A stretch of 64,000 nucleotides of DNA from Solwaraspora sp. WMMD792 (GCF_029626105.1 NZ_JARUBH010000009.1:5890001-5954000); one strand, 5' to 3'; positions 8,701 to 17,217 are shown, counted from the stretch's first letter. The notes: generated from the letters alone by a model not told the origin. Translations and numbers: made by a program.

Positions 8701-9690
8701 ATGTCCGGCTTCGCACCCGTCCCACTTCCCGCCTGCGAGCCAAACTTCCAGCCGGATGCGGTCGCCGCCGAGATCGAGACCTGGGTGTCCGCTGAGCCGA
8801 TACGGGCACTCGTCGACAGGTTCGGCGGCACCCTGCCGGCCACCGCCGTCGGCCCGCTGCTGACCTGGTTGGACGGCTTCTCCGGTGAGCACTGGGACTT
8901 TCGGAAGAAGGCCGCCGGGGTGGAACGCGACCAGGTCAGACCCCCCCACTTCGATCGGGCGACCGCCCAGTTGGTGACCGACGCGGCAACTGCCCTCCAA
9001 CTGGTCGAGCCGCGGCTGCCGGCCCACCGGGAGTACGACCATCTGCTCGTCCTCGGCGGCCTGGGCCGGGCCTGCCTGCAGCGCACCGAATACGCCGCGC
9101 GGCTGATCGATCAGGGTGCGGTCAGCGTTGCCGAACTGGCCGCGCTGGGCAGTTTCCGGCCGCTGACCACGGCGGAACGGGAACTGCCCGGACTCGCGGA
9201 CAGCGGGTACGAGGTAGACGCGATGGACGCCGGGGTGCGGGCCGCGTTCCGCCTCGACGGACCCGGGCTGCGCGAATCGTCGGACGGCCCGGTCGACCAC
9301 AGCTCCTGGTCGGTGCGCACCTACCGGTCACCGGCCGGTACGGCAGTCCGGGTGCTCGCCGCACCGTCAAGTGAACCGGCCACCCGCCGGGCCAACACCC
9401 CGGACACCTACGAGTTCTGGGCCCGGCGGGTCGACCTACGCGCCACCGACCGGATCTTGGTGGTCACCTCCCCGATCTACGTGCCGTTTCAACACGCCGA
9501 CGCCCTGCGCATGCTGGCGCTGCGGTACGGCTGCGGAATCGACACCATCGGCTTCGACCCTGGCGCGGTGAGCGTGCCGCTCGCGCCCGGCGCCACCAAC
9601 CCGGACCGCTACCTGCAGGAGATCCGCTCCGGGCTGCTGTCCATGATGCGGCTGTACCAGGCCGCCTCCGCGCCCGCAGCCGTACGATGA
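8701..9690 (+). CDS. Uncharacterised protein with DUF218/YdcF-like pattern (first of a paralogous pair)
   Basis: A 329-aa protein. ATG 8701 is preceded by GGAGG about 5 nt away, preferred over ATG 8683. After a helical N-terminus (about 100 residues) come YDHLLVLGGLGRACLQR, then SVAELAALGSFRPL, and late in the protein RILVVTSPIYVPFQHADALRML. This order (VLGG...R, then VVTSxxxxPxQ) recalls the DUF218/YdcF fold, which acts in envelope metabolism in other bacteria. The similarity is pattern-level only. It overlaps the next gene by 4 nt, and that gene is a paralogue. No signal peptide. The function is unknown to me. Confidence 0.7.
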   Translation: MSGFAPVPLPACEPNFQPDAVAAEIETWVSAEPIRALVDRFGGTLPATAVGPLLTWLDGFSGEHWDFRKKAAGVERDQVRPPHFDRATAQLVTDAATALQLVEPRLPAHREYDHLLVLGGLGRACLQRTEYAARLIDQGAVSVAELAALGSFRPLTTAERELPGLADSGYEVDAMDAGVRAAFRLDGPGLRESSDGPVDHSSWSVRTYRSPAGTAVRVLAAPSSEPATRRANTPDTYEFWARRVDLRATDRILVVTSPIYVPFQHADALRMLALRYGCGIDTIGFDPGAVSVPLAPGATNPDRYLQEIRSGLLSMMRLYQAASAPAAVR

Positions 9691-10628
9691 CCAGCGACTT
9701 CGCCCGCGCGCCTCTGCCGTCGTGCCGGTCGGGCGGCGACCGGGCCAGTGTGGCCGAGGGAATCGCCGGGTGGCTGGGCTCGGCCGCGATGACCGCACTG
9801 CTGGCCGCGTTCGGATTCCGGCTGCCGGCTGCCGCCCCGCTCGGCGACCGGCTCGCCGACGCCGCGCGTTTCTCCAGCCGATGGGACTACCGCAAGGGGA
9901 AGGAACGGCACCAGGCGGTCGGCGAGAAATTCGAGCCGGAACTCGACGCGCTGATCAGGCGGACCACCGCCGCCCTCGGCCTGGCCGACTGCGCGACGCC
10001 TGCGGAGCGACGGTACGACCACGTCCTCGTCCTCGGCGGCGGAGTCCGTACCATGCTGGCCCGGGCCCACCTGGCCGCGACGACGGTCCTGCGGGATGGA
10101 ATCGGAGTGTCGGCCGTGGCCGGGCTGGGCAGCACCCGGCCGCTCGTGGGTCAGGCCGAGACAACCCGCGAGCTGGGGCTGCGGCCGTGTCCCACCGAAG
10201 GCGACGCGGTGGCGGAATCGCTACGCCTCGAGTTCGGTCTCGGTGAACCAACCAGTTGCCGGGACGGCGACGGCTGGTGGGTACGGGAGCACGTCGACGT
10301 TCGGCCTCCGGTGTCGGTACTCGCCGCGCCGTCGACCCGGCCGGGGATGCGCGCCAACACGGCCGACACGTTCGTCGGGTGGGCCGAACTCCTGCCCGGA
10401 GCCGCCCGCGACGCCCGGCTGCTGCTGGTCACGACCGACATGTTCGTGCCTTTCCAGCACTGTGACGCGGTACGGGTGCTCGGCCTCGGCTACGGCGCCA
10501 CGATCGAGACGATCGGGTTCGCGACCGCGACCAGCCGGTGGGTGCAGCCCGCCGACACGTTCGAGGTGCTGCAGGAGGTCCGCTCGGCGATCCGCTCCAT
10601 GCAACTGCTCTACGCCGCCGTGGACTGA
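9687..10628 (+). CDS. Uncharacterised protein with DUF218/YdcF-like pattern (second of a paralogous pair)
   Basis: A 313-aa paralogue of the preceding product: YDHVLVLGGGVRTMLAR, GLGSTRPL, RLLLVTTDMFVPFQHCDAVRVLGLGYGATIETIGF and a C-terminal EVRSAIRSMQLLY helix all match it position for position. The ATG overlaps the upstream stop (ATGA), so the pair is probably co-translated and may form a heterodimer. Its 3' end overlaps the 3' end of the convergent MurD-like gene by 19 nt (10610-10628). With the ligase and serine hydrolase next to it, a role in cell-wall or nucleotide-sugar chemistry is possible but unproven. Confidence 0.7.
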   Translation: MTSDFARAPLPSCRSGGDRASVAEGIAGWLGSAAMTALLAAFGFRLPAAAPLGDRLADAARFSSRWDYRKGKERHQAVGEKFEPELDALIRRTTAALGLADCATPAERRYDHVLVLGGGVRTMLARAHLAATTVLRDGIGVSAVAGLGSTRPLVGQAETTRELGLRPCPTEGDAVAESLRLEFGLGEPTSCRDGDGWWVREHVDVRPPVSVLAAPSTRPGMRANTADTFVGWAELLPGAARDARLLLVTTDMFVPFQHCDAVRVLGLGYGATIETIGFATATSRWVQPADTFEVLQEVRSAIRSMQLLYAAVD

Positions 10629-11983
10629 ATCGCCTCGCGGAACACCCGCGACTTGTGTTCCCAGTTGTCGTACCGTCCGTAGCTGGGTGCTGCGGGGGAC
10701 AGCAGCACCACGCCGCCCGCCGGGGTGACCTCGCGGCTCAACCGCACGGCGTGCACCAGATCGCCGGTGGACAATGTGGTGATGCCCGGCAGGTCGCGCA
10801 GCAGGTCGAGGATCACGTCACCGTTGTCCGGCAGGCCGATCAGCGTCGCCGTGATCTTGCGCTGCTCCAGGTAGTCCCGCAGCGGGGTGTAGTCCACCGC
10901 CCGGTCCAGACTTCCGCCGACGATCACGGTCAGCGGGCGGTCCGCGTATGCCTCGATCGCGTACATCGCCGACTGCGGAATGGTCGACAGTGAGTCGTCC
11001 ACAAAAGTAAGCCCGGACGGGTCAGGCAGTTCGGTCATCCGGTACGTCAGCGGCGCGTACTCCCCGACGGCGCGGGCCAGGTCGTCGCGGTGGGTCAGGC
11101 AGTCGACGCCTTCCCCCTGCACCGCGGCCAGCGCCACGCAGAGGTTGCCCTCGTTGTGCCGCCCGACCGGCGCGAACAGGTCGCGTGGGAACAGCGGCTC
11201 GCCGGCCAGGAAAACCCAGCGCCGGCCGTCGGGATGCTCGGTCACATGGAACGAGTCCGGCCGGTTTCCAGCGACCAGCGGCAGCTGGAGACCGGCACCC
11301 AGCTGGTGCAGCTCGGCGGCCAGCCGCTCGTCCTGGCCGTTGTAGACGACCACCTCGGCGCCGTGCATCGCCACGTTGAGCTTGTCGCGGTAGTAGCCAC
11401 TCTCACTGCCCGACCAGTCGAGATGCTCCTGGAACAGCGAAGTCAACGCGACCACCCGGGGCGAGTCCTCGAGGTCGGCACACTGGTAGACGCTCAGTTC
11501 CAGCACGTACCGCTCCGACTCGGGCAGGGCGAGCGCCGCCACTCCGATGTTTCCGCCGAGGGTGGCCTGCCGACCGACCGCCGCCAACATCTGGTGGATC
11601 AGCGTCGTCGTCGTGCTCTTGCCCTTGCTACCGGTGACCCCGACGGTACGCGTGGCGTGGTCGGCCATCCACAGAGCGGTACCGCCGGTCACCACCCCGC
11701 CCCGGGCACGGTGCTCCACGATCCAGGGATGCGTCTGGCCGATGATCGGCGACCGGACGATCACGTCGATCGAGCGGAGCTGGTCGTGGGCCGCCTCGCC
11801 CTCGTACAGCGGCGCGATCTCGGCGAGTCGGCCGTCCCAACCGGTGGCGAGGAAGGTCGTCCGGTCCTGGACCGCGATCATCCGCGCGGGACCGTACGGG
11901 GCGATGGCCTCGGCGGCGGCGATCGCCTCCCGGCCAGTACCCCAGACGGCGACCTGCCGACCTGTCAAGTCCTCCAGATGCAC
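10610..11983 (-). CDS. murD2: MurD-like UDP-N-acetylmuramoyl-L-alanine--glutamate ligase
   Basis: A 457-aa Mur ligase. GTG 11983 is preceded by GAGGAG. The N-terminal Rossmann segment reads VAVWGTGREAIAAAEAI. The ATP-binding P-loop is VTGSKGKSTTT. The central domain has GGNIGVAAL and ELSVYQCADL, and the C-terminal domain has FVDDSLSTIPQSAM and the MurD-like LSPAAPSYGRYDNWEHKS. MurD adds glutamate to UDP-MurNAc-L-Ala in the cytoplasm. Main-pathway MurD usually sits in the dcw cluster, so a copy beside unknown genes looks like the alternative MurD2, which uses L-glutamate in bacteria that also carry an epimerase (MurL). No MurL is recognisable here, so MurD2 versus an ordinary duplicate stays open. 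Confidence 0.78.
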   Translation of the reverse strand: MHLEDLTGRQVAVWGTGREAIAAAEAIAPYGPARMIAVQDRTTFLATGWDGRLAEIAPLYEGEAAHDQLRSIDVIVRSPIIGQTHPWIVEHRARGGVVTGGTALWMADHATRTVGVTGSKGKSTTTTLIHQMLAAVGRQATLGGNIGVAALALPESERYVLELSVYQCADLEDSPRVVALTSLFQEHLDWSGSESGYYRDKLNVAMHGAEVVVYNGQDERLAAELHQLGAGLQLPLVAGNRPDSFHVTEHPDGRRWVFLAGEPLFPRDLFAPVGRHNEGNLCVALAAVQGEGVDCLTHRDDLARAVGEYAPLTYRMTELPDPSGLTFVDDSLSTIPQSAMYAIEAYADRPLTVIVGGSLDRAVDYTPLRDYLEQRKITATLIGLPDNGDVILDLLRDLPGITTLSTGDLVHAVRLSREVTPAGGVVLLSPAAPSYGRYDNWEHKSRVFREAIQSTAA

Positions 11984-12088
11984 GGGCGCTCCTCGGATGC
12001 CACCAGAAACCGGCGACTAGGGCTGTCACAGTACCGAGACGCCAGACGACCACAGTCGGGACGCCTCGGCAGTGAATAACATAGCGCC

Positions 12089-13108
12089 GTGACGTCCCTC
12101 GCGGAGCAGGTAACCGCGCTGGCGCGGGCGGCTCCGATGCCCGCCGTCGCGGTGTGCGTCTTCGACCGGCAGGGCGTACTGGCCCGAGCGGTGCACGGCG
12201 TCGCCGACTTGTCGGTCGGCCGGCCGGCGACTGCCGACGAGTGGTGGGACCTGGCGAGCCTCACCAAGACGCTGGTCACGCTGCCTGAAGTTCTCAGTCT
12301 GGTGGCCGACGGTCGGTTGGCACTGGAACAGCCGCTCGCCGAATGCTGGCACCGGGCGGTCGGCCGACCGGTCGGCAGGGCCACCGTCGCTGACCTGCTC
12401 AGTCACCGGTCCGGACTACCCGCCACCGTTCCCTTCTTCCGGACCCTCACCGGGCGCGCGGCGGTCGTGGACGCGGCGCTACGCACCGAGCTGGCGGACC
12501 AGCCGAGGGTGGTCTACAGCGACCTGGGCTTTCTACTGCTCGGTGCGATGGTCGAGGATCTCGCTGACGAATCGCTGACTGTGCTTGCCCGACGCCGGAC
12601 CGGGCTGCACATGGGGCGGGCCCCCGGCCGCGCCGCCGCCACCGAACACTGCCCGTGGCGTCGGCGACTCATCGTCGGAGAGGTCCACGACGAGAACGCT
12701 TGGACGATGGGCGGTGTCGCCGGGCACGCCGGCGCGTTCGGCACGCTGCAGCTGGTCAGTTCGGCGGCGCGGAGCTGGCTGGCCGAGCAGGCCGTAAGCC
12801 CGGACCTGCATGCGGCGGCCCGGTCGTGCTGGGCTACCGGCCACGACACCGAGCGGTTCGGCTTGGGCTGGTGGCTCACTCCGACCAGAGGCCTGGGCGG
12901 GCCGGTCGCCGGACCGGACGGCTACGGCTGCTCTGGTTTCGTCGGCAACCGGGTGTGGCTCGAGCCCAGCCGTGGCTATGGCGTGGTCATCTTGAGTAAC
13001 CGTGTCCATCCACGGCGCGACGTTCGTGCCCCATTCGCCGCCTGGTGCGATCGCCTGCTTGCAATGCTGGCGACCGAGGTGTGGAGCCAAGGGGACTCGA
13101 ACCCCTAA
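12089..13108 (+). CDS. Serine hydrolase, beta-lactamase/DD-peptidase (class C) family
   Basis: A 339-aa protein with GTG start. The catalytic SxxK motif is SLTK (DLASLTKTLV, about residue 55) and the second motif is YSD (VVYSDLGFLLLG). A later HAGAFGT/SGFVG segment fits the third strand region. No signal peptide is obvious, so it is probably an intracellular esterase or peptidase of the beta-lactamase superfamily rather than an exported PBP. The final residues (EVWSQGDSNP) are encoded by the attL core of the adjacent integrated element, so the gene ends inside the 3' end of the original tRNA gene. It is divergent from the MurD-like gene with a 105-bp gap. Confidence 0.8.
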   Translation: MTSLAEQVTALARAAPMPAVAVCVFDRQGVLARAVHGVADLSVGRPATADEWWDLASLTKTLVTLPEVLSLVADGRLALEQPLAECWHRAVGRPVGRATVADLLSHRSGLPATVPFFRTLTGRAAVVDAALRTELADQPRVVYSDLGFLLLGAMVEDLADESLTVLARRRTGLHMGRAPGRAAATEHCPWRRRLIVGEVHDENAWTMGGVAGHAGAFGTLQLVSSAARSWLAEQAVSPDLHAAARSCWATGHDTERFGLGWWLTPTRGLGGPVAGPDGYGCSGFVGNRVWLEPSRGYGVVILSNRVHPRRDVRAPFAAWCDRLLAMLATEVWSQGDSNP

Positions 13109-13111
13109 CCC
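13081..13111. repeat. attL of the AICE (31-bp direct repeat)
   Basis: These 31 bases are identical to 26982-27012, the 3' part (T-arm and acceptor stem) of tRNA-Ala on the minus strand. Identity stops on both sides, marking the left end of the integrated element. Only the tRNA 3' part is present here; the intact gene lies at the integrase end. Confidence 0.93.
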
Positions 13112-13328
13112 GCGTCCGGGCCTTGGATCGGGTCGAACCGGACACGTCGGCTCGCTGGCCTGCGGCGGGTTCCTCGACGTCTCTCGGCCTCTCGCAGCTG
13201 CTTCGGTTCTCGTTTGTACTGGCGTTGTCGTAGTTGATCTTTGTAGGTCGGCTTGCCGCTGTTTGGCTGGCCCCGGCAGCGATGACGTGATCCCGACTCG
13301 GTGAGTTCGGTGATTGTGCTTGTCGTCG
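13112..13328. other. Left-end non-coding stretch of the AICE
   Basis: About 217 bp between attL and the NB-ARC gene. No convincing gene is seen. It must hold the cargo gene promoter and probably integrase arm sites, but I see no clear consensus or repeat. Confidence 0.45.
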
Positions 13329-15986
13329 ATGATGGTGCGCGTGGCTCGGGTGTTTCCTCGTCGGTGGCGGCGGCGGACGGTTGTGTTTGCGGTCTTCGCT
13401 GTCGTCTGTGGCCTGGTGGCCCTGTTCGCCTGGTGGAATCCGTGGGGGTGGGGGCTGCCTCGGTTCGGTTGGGCGGGTACGGAACAGGCTGGCTGGATCG
13501 CGGGGATTATCGGCAGCGTGGCGGCTTTGGCGGCACTCGTCGACGGGTTCATGGCTCGGCGCGTCAAGCGTGGTCCGTCGTCGGTGCCGAAGGGTGCGGT
13601 GGTGCGTGTCGGGCGGGTCCCGGAGCGGGCGGCGTGGTTTCAGGGTCGGCCTGCGGGCGCGGAGCTGTCGCGGGCGGCCAGGGCGGGCCGGACGGCGGTG
13701 TTGACGCAGGTGTTGTCGGGGATGGGTGGGGTGGGCAAGACCCAGTTGGCGGCGGAGTTCGCGCGCCGGTTGGAGCGGGGTCGTGAGGTGGATGTGCTGG
13801 TGTGGGTGACGGCGTCGAGTCGTGACGCGATCGTCGCCCGTTACGCCGACGCTGCCCGCTCGGTGGGTGCCGCTGTGGCGGGAGACGGGGACGATGAGGC
13901 TGCGGCCAGCCGGTTCGTGTCGTGGTTGGAGCGCACGTCGAAGCGGTGGCTGGTCGTGTTGGACAACCTCGATAGCCCTGGTGACGCTGCGGACTGGTGG
14001 CCGCCGAACAGTCGCAATGGTCGGACGGTGGTGACGACCCGTCGCCGTGATCCGGTGCTGCACACGGACGGCCGTTTCCTGGTCGACGTCGATGTGTTCA
14101 GCCCGGATAACGCTGTCGATTATCTTGACGGTGCGATCGGTGCCAGTGGTGACCAGGATGACGATCTGGCTGCGTTGGCCGCTGATCTGGGGTGTCTGCC
14201 GTTGGCGTTGGCGCAGGCGGCCGCGTTCATCCGGGACCGGGGTATCGATCCTGCCGGTTATCGGGCCCGGCTGGCTGACCGGCGGAAGAGGTTGATTGAG
14301 CTTGTCCCGCCGGATGACGCTCTCCCAGATGGGCACCGGGCGACGGTCGCGGTCACGTGGTCGCTGTCGATCGACGTGGCGGACAGCCATCCGCCAGCCG
14401 GTCTGGCTCGGCATGTCTTGAACCTCGCCGCTGTGCTGGATCCGAACGGCATCCCCGAGGCCGTGTTCACCGCCGATGCTGCCGTGGCGCACCTCGCGGA
14501 CCGCAGCGGGCGGCAGGTGACAGCTGACGACGTACGCGACGCGCTACGGAACCTGCACCGACTGAGCCTTGTCACCCACGACACGGCCACCGGCACGGTC
14601 CGCGTCCACGCCCTGGTGCAGCGGGTCACCCGCGACACCCTCGACCCGGTCCACCTCGCCGCTCTCGCCCGGGCCGCCGCTGACGCTCTACTGGCTGTCT
14701 GGCCCGAGATCGACCGGGACCACGACACCACGCAGACCTTGCGTTCCAATAGCACCGCCCTACGGACGGCCAGCGGTGATGCACTCCTGCAACCCGACGC
14801 TCATCCGCTGCTGTTTCACAGCCCCCGCAGCCTCGGGAACACCGGACAAGTCGCGGCTGCCGCTACCGCGTTCGAGGAGTTGCTCGCCGACTCTGTGCGG
14901 GTGCTGGGGCCGGATCACCCCGACACCCTGACCACCCGCAGCAACGTCGCTTCCTGGCGGGGTCGAGCGGGTGACGCCGTCGGCGCGGCCGCCGCGTTCG
15001 AGGGGTCGCTCGCCGACACTGTGCGGGTGCTGGGGCCGGATCACCCCGACACCCTGACCACCCGCAACAACCTCGCTTACTGGCGGGGTGAAGCGGGTGA
15101 CGTCGCCGGCGCGGCCGCCGCGTTCGAGGAGTTGCTCGCCGACCGGCTGCGGGTGCTGGGGCCGGATCACCCCGACACCCTGACCACCCGCAACAACCTC
15201 GCTTACTGGCGGGGTGAAGCGGGTGACGCCGTCGGCGCGGCCGCCGCGTTCGAGGAGTTGCTCGCCGACTCTGTGCGGGTGCTGGGGCCGGATCACCCCG
15301 ACACCCTGCGCGCCCGCAGCAACGTCGCTTCCTGGCGGGGTGAAGCGGGTGACGCCGTCGGCGCGGCCGCCGCGTTCGAGGAGTTGCTCGCCGACACTGT
15401 GCGGGTGCTGGGGCCGGATCACCCCGACACCCTGCGCGCCCGCAGCAACGTCGCTTACTGGCGGGGTGAAGCGGGTGACGCCGTCGGCGCGGCCGCCGCG
15501 TTCGAGAGGTTGCTCGCCGACCGGCTGCGGGTGCTGGGGCCGGATCACCCCGACACCCTGACCACCCGCAACAACGTCGCTTACTGGCGGGGTGAAGCGG
15601 GTGACGCCGTCGGCGCGGCCGCCGCGTCCGAGGAGTTGCTCGCCGACTCTGTGCGGGTGCTGGGGCCGGATCACCCCGACACCCTGACCACCCGCAGCAA
15701 CGTCGCTTCCTGGCGGGGTCGAGCGGGTGACGCCGTCGGCGCGGTCACTGCGTTCGAGGAGTTGCTCGCCGACACTGTGCGGGTGCTGGGGCCGGATCAC
15801 CCCGACACCCTGACCACCCGCAACAACCTCGCTTACTGGCGGGGTGAAGCGGGTGACGCCGTCGGCGCGGCCGCCGCGTTCGAGGAGTTGCTCGCCGACC
15901 GGCTGCGAGTGCTGGGGCCGGATCACCCCGACACCCTGACCACCCGCAACAACCTCGCCCACTGGCAACGACAGACCAGCACCTGA
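13329..15986 (+). CDS. NB-ARC/STAND ATPase with N-terminal membrane segments and near-identical TPR repeats
   Basis: An 885-aa protein from ATG 13329; TTG 13314 or ATG 13332 are alternatives and no strong ribosome site is present. Residues 10-75 hold two hydrophobic spans (around VVFAVFAVVCGLVALFAWW and WIAGIIGSVAALAAL). A signalling NTPase follows, with P-loop GMGGVGKTQ near residue 130, Walker B WLVVLDNL, and RxVVTTRRR as sensor. A winged-helix-like segment leads to a C-terminal TPR array of 42-residue units marked by VLGPDHPDTL, nine copies at exact 126-bp spacing. STAND proteins with TPRs are sensors that oligomerise on ligand binding. As AICE cargo a defence or exclusion role is plausible. 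No separate effector domain is seen; the membrane part may be the output. Confidence 0.85.
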   Translation: MMVRVARVFPRRWRRRTVVFAVFAVVCGLVALFAWWNPWGWGLPRFGWAGTEQAGWIAGIIGSVAALAALVDGFMARRVKRGPSSVPKGAVVRVGRVPERAAWFQGRPAGAELSRAARAGRTAVLTQVLSGMGGVGKTQLAAEFARRLERGREVDVLVWVTASSRDAIVARYADAARSVGAAVAGDGDDEAAASRFVSWLERTSKRWLVVLDNLDSPGDAADWWPPNSRNGRTVVTTRRRDPVLHTDGRFLVDVDVFSPDNAVDYLDGAIGASGDQDDDLAALAADLGCLPLALAQAAAFIRDRGIDPAGYRARLADRRKRLIELVPPDDALPDGHRATVAVTWSLSIDVADSHPPAGLARHVLNLAAVLDPNGIPEAVFTADAAVAHLADRSGRQVTADDVRDALRNLHRLSLVTHDTATGTVRVHALVQRVTRDTLDPVHLAALARAAADALLAVWPEIDRDHDTTQTLRSNSTALRTASGDALLQPDAHPLLFHSPRSLGNTGQVAAAATAFEELLADSVRVLGPDHPDTLTTRSNVASWRGRAGDAVGAAAAFEGSLADTVRVLGPDHPDTLTTRNNLAYWRGEAGDVAGAAAAFEELLADRLRVLGPDHPDTLTTRNNLAYWRGEAGDAVGAAAAFEELLADSVRVLGPDHPDTLRARSNVASWRGEAGDAVGAAAAFEELLADTVRVLGPDHPDTLRARSNVAYWRGEAGDAVGAAAAFERLLADRLRVLGPDHPDTLTTRNNVAYWRGEAGDAVGAAAASEELLADSVRVLGPDHPDTLTTRSNVASWRGRAGDAVGAVTAFEELLADTVRVLGPDHPDTLTTRNNLAYWRGEAGDAVGAAAAFEELLADRLRVLGPDHPDTLTTRNNLAHWQRQTST
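14845..15965 (+). repeat. In-frame tandem repeat, 126-bp period (TPR-coding)
   Basis: The sequence beginning gtgctggggccggatcaccc recurs at 14901, 15027, 15153, 15279, 15405, 15531, 15657, 15783 and 15909, exactly 126 bp apart. Units differ at a few codons only, e.g. TTR/RAR, NN/SN, L/V, DS/DT/DR. Such homogeneity at DNA level points to recent expansion or gene conversion, and the variable codons recur at the same positions in each unit. Confidence 0.95.
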
Positions 15987-16122
15987 TCTGCGCCTTGATG
16001 CCTTCCGGACAAGGGCAACCGTCTCTCGCCGAGGGCCGAGTAACACGGCGCGGCGGGCGGTTGCCCGGCAGTGACGGTGGTTTTCCGCCCCGGCCGCGTA
16101 GCGGTCCGGGGTGGCTTGCCGC

Positions 16123-16161
16123 CGGGCGGTGTTCCGCCCGCGCGCCGCGCTGGGCGCGGCG
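16123..16161. terminator. Two adjacent GC hairpins between convergent genes
   Basis: A 7-bp stem (16123-16129 with 16134-16140) is followed by an 8-bp stem (16143-16150 with 16154-16161) and then TCTTGATC. They sit in the 406-bp gap between the NB-ARC gene (rightward) and the GntR gene (leftward) and could end both transcripts. The rest of the gap (15987-16392) shows nothing recognisable. Confidence 0.5.
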
Positions 16162-16392
16162 TCTTGATCCAATACAGAACTATTCGGCAACGTGGGAAGC
16201 AGTGACTGCGGGCACCGGCTGCTGGTACGCCGACCCTGCACCAGCGGCAGAAGATCCAAGTTTCTGCCGATCTCCCGGGGTGCTGCGGAAGTAGGTCGGG
16301 ACCAAGCCGACCCGCACCGCAGCCGCGCCAGCGGCGAGGAGCGGAAGCGGCGCGGTAGTTGGGGTTGACCACGACTCGCGGCAACGGCGACG

Positions 16393-16899
16393 TCAGGTCA
16401 CGCGGTGGTGCTGGGCCTGCTCCTCGTCGGCGGTGACGGTGGCGCTGCGGTAGTCGAGTCCGCGTAGCTCGGGGCGGGCGTCAACGAGGGTCGCCGCGAT
16501 GGTTCGGGCTGTTTGGATGGCTGCGGTGAGGTCGTGGGCGTGGATCGGAATGTGGACGACGTAGCGGCGTTGCGCGCTGGTGGCGCTCGCTCGGTCTGCG
16601 TCGTCCTGGTGGTCGCGGTCGGCGCTGCGCAGGGCTGGTGTTGGTCGGGTGTGGGTGCCTCGGCCGTGTTCGGTGGTGACGAGTCCGTCTTGGCGTAGGG
16701 CGTTGATGGCGGCGCGGATGGTGCCGCGTGCGACGTTGAACTCTTTGGCGAGTGCGGTTTCTGCGGGTAGGAGTGCGCCGGGTGGTATGGCGCCGCTGGT
16801 GATGCGGTCGCGGAGTTGGTCGGCTACGCGGCGGTAGCGGGGTGTTCCGTAGTGCGGGGTTGGCACTCGTGTCACGTTACCTGTCTGTTGTGTAGTCAA
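16393..16899 (-). CDS. Short GntR-family transcriptional regulator
   Basis: A 168-aa protein. Residues 18-85 form the GntR winged helix: YRRVADQLRDRITSGAIPPGALLPAETALAKEF..RGTIRAAINALRQDGLV, then the wing TEHGRGT. The C-terminal half (HIPIHAHDLTAAIQTARTIAATL) is short and not a UTRA or FCD effector domain. The first codon is TTG 16899; GTG 16875 or 16866 may be the real start. It is transcribed away from the rest of the element's genes, as an element regulator would be. It probably controls the divergent promoter region at 16900-17217. Ligand unknown. Confidence 0.75.
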   Translation of the reverse strand: MTTQQTGNVTRVPTPHYGTPRYRRVADQLRDRITSGAIPPGALLPAETALAKEFNVARGTIRAAINALRQDGLVTTEHGRGTHTRPTPALRSADRDHQDDADRASATSAQRRYVVHIPIHAHDLTAAIQTARTIAATLVDARPELRGLDYRSATVTADEEQAQHHRVT

Positions 16900-17217
16900 G
16901 TGCCGTCTGGCTGCTCATTTCTACGTCTGGACAACAGGTCCACTTGTAGGTACGTTTCTCTGTGTGTGGTCGGGTTAGCCGCTCGTGATCAAGGGGTTGG
17001 CTGCGTTCGGCGTCCCGGCCACACGCCTCGCGTACTGCCTGTCAGCGCCTCCTCTGTGTGGGGGTGCGGGTGGTGTGCGTCCTGGTCGGGGTGCGGCGTT
17101 ACCCGACTCCGCCCGCCGGGCGGTGCGCCGTATCTCGCGGTGGGGCCGGCGGCTCTGCGCGTTACCCCCGTTGCGTGCGGGGTCGCCGGTCTCCTGTCAG
17201 CGTGGGAGGTGCTGATC
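16900..17217. promoter_or_regulatory. Divergent regulatory gap between GntR gene and small AICE genes
   Basis: A 318-bp gap with no supported gene. Near the GntR start, ACCTGTCTGTTGT (around 16880) and ACAACAGGT (around 16931) form an imperfect inverted pair, a possible operator. GGGAGGT at 17204-17210 is the ribosome site of the gene at 17218. No clear -35/-10 pair is seen. Confidence 0.35.

Noticed and set aside
13081-13153. Second tRNA-Ala gene at the left end
   Set aside because: Only the 31-bp 3' part matches; the following bases do not form an anticodon or D-arm. It is attL.
13045-13233. Small frame across attL with RGLEPLT-like sequence
   Set aside because: Overlaps the hydrolase end and the tRNA-derived core; translations of tRNA 3' ends often look like this.
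14845-15965. CRISPR-like array
   Set aside because: The 126-bp period is in frame, codes for TPR units and has no unique spacers.
14760-16259. Repetitive minus-strand frame opposite the TPR array
   Set aside because: A reverse-strand shadow of the 126-bp repeats; the plus-strand product has the P-loop and TPR pattern.
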